NCBI GenBank assembly: GCA_965215845.1 | Contig: CBDCEL010000004.1 | Location: forward strand, 806,001 to 870,000 | DNA from: Aurantibacter_A sp965215845 | Lineage (GTDB): Bacteria > Bacteroidota > Bacteroidia > Flavobacteriales > Flavobacteriaceae | Direction: 5' to 3' | Length of the DNA stretch: 64,000 nucleotides | In this document: piece by piece, positions 59,228 through 64,000 of the stretch | How positions within the stretch are numbered: position 1 is the stretch's first letter | Layout: each line of letters opens with the position of its first letter | Translations under genes and position numbers: made by a program | The notes under the pieces: model-generated | What the model saw: only the letters and a program-made list of their open reading frames with translations | Databases searched by the model: none | What the model was told of the DNA's origin: nothing

Positions 59228-59776
59228 CTACTCTAAAATACCATCTACTATGCCATATTTGATCGATTCTTCGGCATTCATCCAGTAGTCCCGATCAAAG
59301 TCCTTTAATACCTTTTCGTATTTCTGCCCACAATTTTCCGATAGGATCTTGGCACTCAACTCTTTGGTCTTGATAATTTCCTTGGCTTGAATTTCAATAT
59401 TCGACGCCTGGCCCCTCGCTCCCCCACTGGGTTGGTGTATCATTACCTGGGCATGGGGTTGAATAAAACGTCTACCCTTCTTTCCTACCGAGAGCAAAAT
59501 AGACCCCATTGAGGCAGCCAAACCACTGCATACGGTAGAAACCGGGCTTTTCAGTGACTTTATCGTATCGTACATGGCAAAGCCGGATGTTACGTAACCC
59601 CCGGGACTATTGATAATCAGTTGAATTTCTTCGTTGTTGAGCATGTCTAGGTACAACAATCTGTCTATTACATGCTTTGCCGAGTCATCATCGACCATTC
59701 CCCATAGAAAAACCTTACGTTCCCCCAATAATTTCTCTTGTATCGCTTCTTGTACTTTTCCTTTTTTTGAACCCAT
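59228..59776 (-). CDS. clpP: ClpP-type serine protease
   Basis: 182 residues. Catalytic serine in GLAASMGSILLS, histidine in VMIHQPSGGARGQASNIEIQA, and the third residue in FDRDYWMNAEES. The N-terminus MGSKKGKVQEAIQEKLLGERKVFLWG has the ClpP axial region. It has no clpX or clpA neighbour. It could be the second, non-essential ClpP that many Bacteroidota carry; the main clpP-clpX locus is not in this window. Confidence 0.88.
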   Translation of the reverse strand: MGSKKGKVQEAIQEKLLGERKVFLWGMVDDDSAKHVIDRLLYLDMLNNEEIQLIINSPGGYVTSGFAMYDTIKSLKSPVSTVCSGLAASMGSILLSVGKKGRRFIQPHAQVMIHQPSGGARGQASNIEIQAKEIIKTKELSAKILSENCGQKYEKVLKDFDRDYWMNAEESIKYGIVDGILE

Positions 59777-60178
59777 GTTTATTTTTTGGTGGATTCAAAA
59801 TTAAGCAAATAATCCAGAATTGCATCATAATCAAAGTGGCCCGAAAAACATCGATGACTTGCAACATTCCAAGATATTGGGTAATCAGCAAATGGTATGT
59901 TCATCCCCATTAAAAACCATTTGTCGAGTAAAAATTTAATTGACGAAAATAGGGTGCTGTTCGTCGGAGAACTTACGTACTACCTTACATTGTGGCGTTC
60001 TTTGTATAGTAAACCAAATCTAGTTTTAATTAAAAAAGCAATATTTCGTACCCCGAACAATAATAGTTGCTACAAAATGAACTTGACCTTAATTACGCAA
60101 GCTCCCTTCCTGGTAAGGACAACATTGTAGCTTCATATTATAAGCTATTTGATCAAACTTGATTGATAATTTATAAAT
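59777..60178. other. Intergenic region upstream of the T9SS surface-protein gene
   Basis: 402 bases between divergent genes. No convincing coding frame. It contains the palindrome TTTGATCAAA at 60148-60157, 22 bases before the start, but no TAnnTTTG box at a good distance was found. I see no RNA gene. Confidence 0.5.
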
Positions 60179-62602
60179 ATGAGGAAATTTTTACACGCTC
60201 CAAAAAACCTGTTTTTCATTGCATACATCTTGATGTTGGGTACCAGCTACGGACAGTTGCAAACAGGGTTCTCTCCAAGGTATTCTGAAACAATCAATGG
60301 TGACTTCACCATGATTGCCAATAATGTACTATCGAGAGACGCCGTAAACCCTTATAACGGTACGGAAAGTAATCACAACTTTACCGACAACGTGTATGTG
60401 GATATCGATAACGACCCGACGACCTTTAATTCCAGTAATGCCACTTTTGTAAATCCGGCTCCGGGCAACTCCTGTCTGACCTTGGAGCGTGTTTTTCTAT
60501 ACTGGGCAGCAGCAGACAAGGAGTATGAGGTCGATGGAAGTGGAAATATCATCGCCGGCAATGGCGGCCCTGAAGCTTCCTGGAACTACAACGACATTAA
60601 ACTGATGCTTCCCGGGGAAACGGATTATGGGGCAACCCTGACCGCTGATGAAGTAATTTATCGTGGCAGGGACGACCATTTTGCCAATGACCCCTACATC
60701 TGCGTAAAAGATATTACGTCTCAGGTACAAAGCATTAATGATCCCTTCGGTACCTATCAGGTTGCCAATGTAAAAGCGACAGAGGGAACTTTACTAAGTC
60801 ACGAAGGGGGCAATACCGGAACATCTGGGGGCTGGCAAATCGTATTTGTATACCAAAGTCCGACACTTGCCCAGAAAAACATTACCCTTTTCGACGGTTA
60901 CGCCCATATTTCGGCCACAAGCAACAATTTTGATGTCACCTTCGATGGTTTTCAGACCGTGCCCAATGGTCGGGTGAACGCCAATATGGTAATTGGATCC
61001 TTTGAGGGCGACCGGGGCATCAGCCAAGATCAACTACTGATTTTTAACACCAATGGCGTGTGGGAACCTTTATCTACACCTATGCGGCCAGCGGACAATT
61101 TTTTCAATAGCACCATTACCACTAATGGCAGTGACTTCTTAAATCGCATTCCTGCCAGTACGAATACGCTCGGGTACGACGCCAGTTTATTCGAACTTAG
61201 GAACAATGGCAATCGATTGATTACCAACAATCAAACTTCGGCAGTGGTACGAATGACCTCAAATCAAGAAACCTATGGGCTTTACCTTTTGGGTATGGCC
61301 GTAGAGGTTTGGGAGCCTTCTTTGAATCAATTGGACCTATATGCTACCGCCTCTTCGGAGAACCCGGTAACGGGTGAGACCATTCAGATTTATCTCGATG
61401 TCGCAAATACGGGTAATGACAACATAAGAAACCTAAGTTTTACCACGACCATTCCAGAAGAAATGATTTTTGTCGATGTATCACCTTTGCCAAGCGAAAT
61501 CACGTATACATTTGATAATCTATCGCGTGAATTGACCTTTATGGTCGAAGATGGGTATACAGATGTATCAGATGCTCCATATACAATTCAATACGCTCTT
61601 CGAGTTCAAGACGATGCCTATTTTGCCTCTTTGCCCGCATGTACCTTTGATTCAAATTCTCAGACCTTGGCCACGTTCTCAGGTGAGATCAACACCACAC
61701 AACAAATGGCCTATAGCTCGTTCACCTTTGATGACTGTGGTGTTGGCAACGGAGATGCGACCGTCATTACAATAAGTATTACCGACATTCAGCCACCTGT
61801 TTTTATCGAAGAGCTTCCGGGCGACATAACCGTCGAATGTGATCAAGTGCCAGATGCAGCCGTATTGACCGCGTTAGACAATTGTGATGCGGATCCGATC
61901 GTGACTTTTAACGAGACGGCCACCAATAATCGCGACTGTGCCATGGGTTATGAGATTACAAGAACCTGGACCGCCACCGATAATGTCGGTCTTTCGTTCA
62001 CACACACCCAGATTATTACAATAAATGGCGACCCTTGTTTAATGGATGACGAGGCACCGACCTTTGTCGAAGAGCTCCCAACAGATGTGACCGTTCGTTG
62101 CGATGAAATTCCAGATGCAGCCATTCTTACCGCAATTGACAATTGCGATGACGATCCAGAGGTGACCTTTGTGGAAACGGCCACAAATGACCGTGATTGC
62201 GACATGGGATACGAAATCACAAGAACTTGGACAGCTACCGACAACTCTGGAAATCAGACCGTACATACACAAATTATCATCGTAAATGCCGATTTACCTT
62301 GTGACATAGAAGATTTGATAGTTTCGAAGACGATAACCGCCAACGGTGATGGGGTCAATGACCTATTCGAAATCACCGGATTGGAAGGTTGTAATTATAC
62401 CTATAACGTTAAAATTTTCAACCGCTGGGGCAATATTGTCTATGAATCGAACGATTATGTTAATGACTGGGGCGGATTTGCGCCAGAAAATGCGATGGGA
62501 AATTCAGGAATGCTCCCTTCAGGCACCTATTATTACATCATAGGTTTCGGAACTCCTGAGGTGGAGCCAATCAATGGTTATATCTACATCGGTTCAAAAT
62601 AA
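60179..62602 (+). CDS. T9SS type-B C-terminal domain surface protein with HYR-like repeats
   Basis: 807 residues. Signal peptide (MRKFLHAPKNLFFIAYILMLGTSYGQ). An N-terminal beta-rich module (about 30-385), a DUF11-like domain (about 390-500, YLDVANTGNDNIRNLSFTTTIPEEMIF), and two repeats of about 87 residues (about 537-710) built around FIEELPGDITVECD / ALDNCDADPIV and FVEELPTDVTVRCD / AIDNCDDDPEV. The C-terminal domain (about 715-807, DGVNDLFEITGLEGCNYT, FNRWGNIVYESND, LPSGTYYYIIGFG) is the gliding-motility type, so the protein is probably exported by the type IX system. The adjoining gene is its likely partner. Confidence 0.9.
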   Translation: MRKFLHAPKNLFFIAYILMLGTSYGQLQTGFSPRYSETINGDFTMIANNVLSRDAVNPYNGTESNHNFTDNVYVDIDNDPTTFNSSNATFVNPAPGNSCLTLERVFLYWAAADKEYEVDGSGNIIAGNGGPEASWNYNDIKLMLPGETDYGATLTADEVIYRGRDDHFANDPYICVKDITSQVQSINDPFGTYQVANVKATEGTLLSHEGGNTGTSGGWQIVFVYQSPTLAQKNITLFDGYAHISATSNNFDVTFDGFQTVPNGRVNANMVIGSFEGDRGISQDQLLIFNTNGVWEPLSTPMRPADNFFNSTITTNGSDFLNRIPASTNTLGYDASLFELRNNGNRLITNNQTSAVVRMTSNQETYGLYLLGMAVEVWEPSLNQLDLYATASSENPVTGETIQIYLDVANTGNDNIRNLSFTTTIPEEMIFVDVSPLPSEITYTFDNLSRELTFMVEDGYTDVSDAPYTIQYALRVQDDAYFASLPACTFDSNSQTLATFSGEINTTQQMAYSSFTFDDCGVGNGDATVITISITDIQPPVFIEELPGDITVECDQVPDAAVLTALDNCDADPIVTFNETATNNRDCAMGYEITRTWTATDNVGLSFTHTQIITINGDPCLMDDEAPTFVEELPTDVTVRCDEIPDAAILTAIDNCDDDPEVTFVETATNDRDCDMGYEITRTWTATDNSGNQTVHTQIIIVNADLPCDIEDLIVSKTITANGDGVNDLFEITGLEGCNYTYNVKIFNRWGNIVYESNDYVNDWGGFAPENAMGNSGMLPSGTYYYIIGFGTPEVEPINGYIYIGSK

Positions 62603-62611
62603 AATGATCCA

Positions 62612-63520
62612 ATGATGAGACTCTTGAAGAATGTATTGGTCACTTCACTTTTATTAATATCTATATCAGCCTCGGCACAGCAGCTTCCACAGTTTACACA
62701 ATATGTCTATAATACAATGTCGATCAACCCTGCCTATGCAGGTAGTCGGGAAACATTGAATGTGACCGCCTTGCATAGAAACCAATGGGCCGGTATTGAA
62801 GGGAATCCGACAACAAGTACGCTGTCTATACATACGCCAATTAAATTCAGTGATCTAGCTGTTGGCCTGTCATACATCAATGACAACCTCGGGTTTGAAA
62901 AGACGAATTACGTCTATGCCGATATTTCGTATACGGTACCGTTATCTGCCGAGGTAAACATGGCCGTCGGCCTAAAAGGCGGCTTTACCAATTATCGATT
63001 GACGACCCCCGATGAAAATGACCCCTTTTTTGCTGGAGGCTTTACGGAATGGAACCCCAATATGGGAGCTGGTGTTTACATTAGTTCCAATAAATGGTAT
63101 GTTGGCATTTCCTCCCCACGAATTCTAAATACCGACTTGAATCAAGGAGAATTTCAAGCATTGGAACGAAATAGTTACTATGCCATTGCAGGAATGGTCT
63201 TTGACCTTTCTGAAAACACAAAATTCAAGCCCACAGCTATTTTAAAATATACCAATGGAGCACCGGCAAGTTATGATTTCACCGCAAATTTGTTATTTTT
63301 CGAAAAATTCTGGGTAGGTGCGTCCTATCGATTTAACGATGCCGATAGTTTTGGCGTTGTTGCGGATTATGCCATTTCGAATTCATTTCGATTGGGATAT
63401 GCCTACGACGTGCCAACAGCCCAGGTGAGACCCTACTCAACTGGAACCCATGAAATTATTTTAATTTATGAATTGCCTAGAAGGTGGTTAGGGGGCGTAA
63501 AGTCACCAAGGTATTTTTAG
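62612..63520 (+). CDS. PorP/SprF family type IX secretion membrane protein
   Basis: 302 residues. Signal peptide (MMRLLKNVLVTSLLLISISASAQQ) then an outer-membrane beta-barrel with the family start LPQFTQYVYNTMSINPAYAGSRE and LHRNQWAGIEGNPTTS. The C-terminus ends YELPRRWLGGVKSPRYF. These proteins are needed for secretion and surface attachment of the neighbouring type-B CTD protein, here 9 bases upstream, so the two form an operon. Confidence 0.93.
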   Translation: MMRLLKNVLVTSLLLISISASAQQLPQFTQYVYNTMSINPAYAGSRETLNVTALHRNQWAGIEGNPTTSTLSIHTPIKFSDLAVGLSYINDNLGFEKTNYVYADISYTVPLSAEVNMAVGLKGGFTNYRLTTPDENDPFFAGGFTEWNPNMGAGVYISSNKWYVGISSPRILNTDLNQGEFQALERNSYYAIAGMVFDLSENTKFKPTAILKYTNGAPASYDFTANLLFFEKFWVGASYRFNDADSFGVVADYAISNSFRLGYAYDVPTAQVRPYSTGTHEIILIYELPRRWLGGVKSPRYF

Positions 63521-63531
63521 GGGTAAAAAAA

Positions 63532-63557
63532 GCGAGGGCCTCCCAAAAGACCCTCGC
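63532..63557. terminator. Hairpin after the PorP/SprF gene
   Basis: GCGAGGG (63532-63538) pairs with CCCTCGC (63551-63557). The flanking A run (63525-63531) gives a T tract on the minus strand, so it can also end transcription of the channel gene; downstream on the plus strand there is only an A run. Confidence 0.65.
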
Positions 63558-63641
63558 CGCCCTAAAAAAACCAAGCTAGCACTCGGCTTACCCTTATTAA
63601 ACCTAGGGCAATAATATTTCTTAAATAATTGGTTTAATTAA

Positions 63642-63670
63642 CGGGGGTTTCCCAAGGGAAATCCCCCGTA
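63642..63670. terminator. Second hairpin between the convergent genes
   Basis: ACGGGGGTTTCCC (63642-63654) pairs with GGGAAATCCCCCGT (63657-63670, one bulged base). It lies 17 bases past the mechanosensitive-channel stop. No T tract on either side, so termination would have to be weak. Confidence 0.5.
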
Positions 63671-63687
63671 AACAACAACCATGTTGA

Positions 63688-64000
63688 TTAAGAAGCTACA
63701 TCGACCTTTAGATTTACTAAATCCTTTATTGGGAGAATTGTTTTCCCCTTATCCGTCCATAAGGTAATCGACAAATTGTCGATTGAAACAATCACCCCTT
63801 CAATATCCCCAATTGTAATTCGATCACCCGTCTCATAATTCTTACGGGCATAAAACGTACGTAATAAATCCCTGATGATATCTTTCGAACCCAAGCCAAA
63901 GCCAATGGCAAAGGCAAGTAGAAATGCCCCGAGAATTATCGTGACGTTGTTGGTAATTATGGTGGTGTCAACCCCGGCCTGGTTTAAAGCCGTTATCGTG
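63688..64000 (-). CDS. Mechanosensitive ion channel, MscS type (partial, runs off window end)
   Basis: The frame is open from the window edge to the stop at 63690-63688, giving the last 103 or so residues. It shows the pore-lining helix region TIILGAFLLAFAIGFGLGSKD and the beta domain RKNYETGDRITIGDIEGVIVSIDNLSITLWT. Small MscS-like channels release solutes on hypo-osmotic shock. The N-terminal helices are outside the window. Confidence 0.8.
   Translation of the reverse strand, partial: TITALNQAGVDTTIITNNVTIILGAFLLAFAIGFGLGSKDIIRDLLRTFYARKNYETGDRITIGDIEGVIVSIDNLSITLWTDKGKTILPIKDLVNLKVDVAS

Noticed and set aside
60148..60157. Palindrome TTTGATCAAA as an operator
   Set aside because: A 10-base AT-rich palindrome is too likely by chance in a 402-base AT-rich region.
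1..64000. tRNA, rRNA, phage, insertion sequence, toxin-antitoxin or defence island
   Set aside because: None was recognised. The two GC-shifted genes are housekeeping genes without mobile-element features or flanking repeats.

Overview
The window comes from a member of the Bacteroidota, most likely a marine gliding Flavobacteriaceae. The signs are TAnnTTTG-type -7 promoter boxes, a type IX secretion type-B C-terminal domain protein paired with a PorP/SprF protein, ribosomal protein THX, PASTA/Ddl and Nif3/zinc-ribbon neighbourhoods typical of the family, and moderate GC (about 42 % by eye). It is almost entirely chromosomal housekeeping sequence. I see no rRNA, tRNA, insertion sequence, phage or CRISPR array.

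Layout. 1-3 kb: a K+ channel running off the left edge, a PspC-like protein, DUF2851 and a rhodanese. 3-4.1 kb: a MarR regulator and a YceI protein. 4.2-11.1 kb: a complete trpEGDCFBA operon preceded by a promoter, a Trp-rich leader peptide and an intrinsic terminator, and followed by a small membrane protein. 11-19 kb: an ATP-grasp protein, an M20 peptidase, PEP carboxylase and a uracil-DNA-glycosylase-like protein. 19-25.8 kb: THX, YaaA, RluD, PASTA, Ddl, CoaD and a PAS kinase with its response regulator. 25.8-35.7 kb: an M14 peptidase, Nudix, PyrE, an SRPBCC protein, BirA, RsfS, FtsH, a LUD protein, CdsA, phosphatidylserine decarboxylase, an acyl-CoA-binding protein and a creatininase-family protein. 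36-43.6 kb: an alkylglycerol-monooxygenase-like protein, two tandem PPK2 kinases, small proteins and ValS. 43.7-57.6 kb: DUF1573, an aspartyl protease with PDZ, an aminotransferase, MurB, two ECF sigma factors (one with an anti-sigma), LipA, GAPDH, a hybrid histidine kinase, LpxK, Nif3 and a zinc-ribbon-family protein. 57.7-64 kb: kynurenine monooxygenase, a ClpP-type protease, the T9SS surface protein with its PorP/SprF partner, and a mechanosensitive channel running off the right edge.

A strong technical theme is frameshifts. pspC, rluD, the M14 peptidase, pyrE, the SRPBCC gene, rsfS, ftsH, psd and the creatininase gene are all broken in the sequence as given. In SRPBCC, rsfS and ftsH there are many breaks, and nearly all are repaired by deleting one extra base. 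This looks like uncorrected insertion-type sequencing error rather than gene decay, because ftsH and its neighbours are otherwise well conserved. pyrE plus SRPBCC are also clearly richer in GC than their flanks.

The most interesting regulatory signals are the WWW leader peptide with attenuator-type terminator upstream of trpE and an unexplained hairpin followed by six T in the valS leader. Others are -7 boxes so close to the ATG (trpL, pyrE) that the mRNAs may be leaderless, and a heptamer tandem repeat in front of the uracil-DNA-glycosylase-like gene. The trp operon and kynurenine monooxygenase can be linked biologically: tryptophan may also feed NAD synthesis. I found no convincing wholly new multi-gene system. 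The best candidates for new biology are the valS leader and the trp leader.
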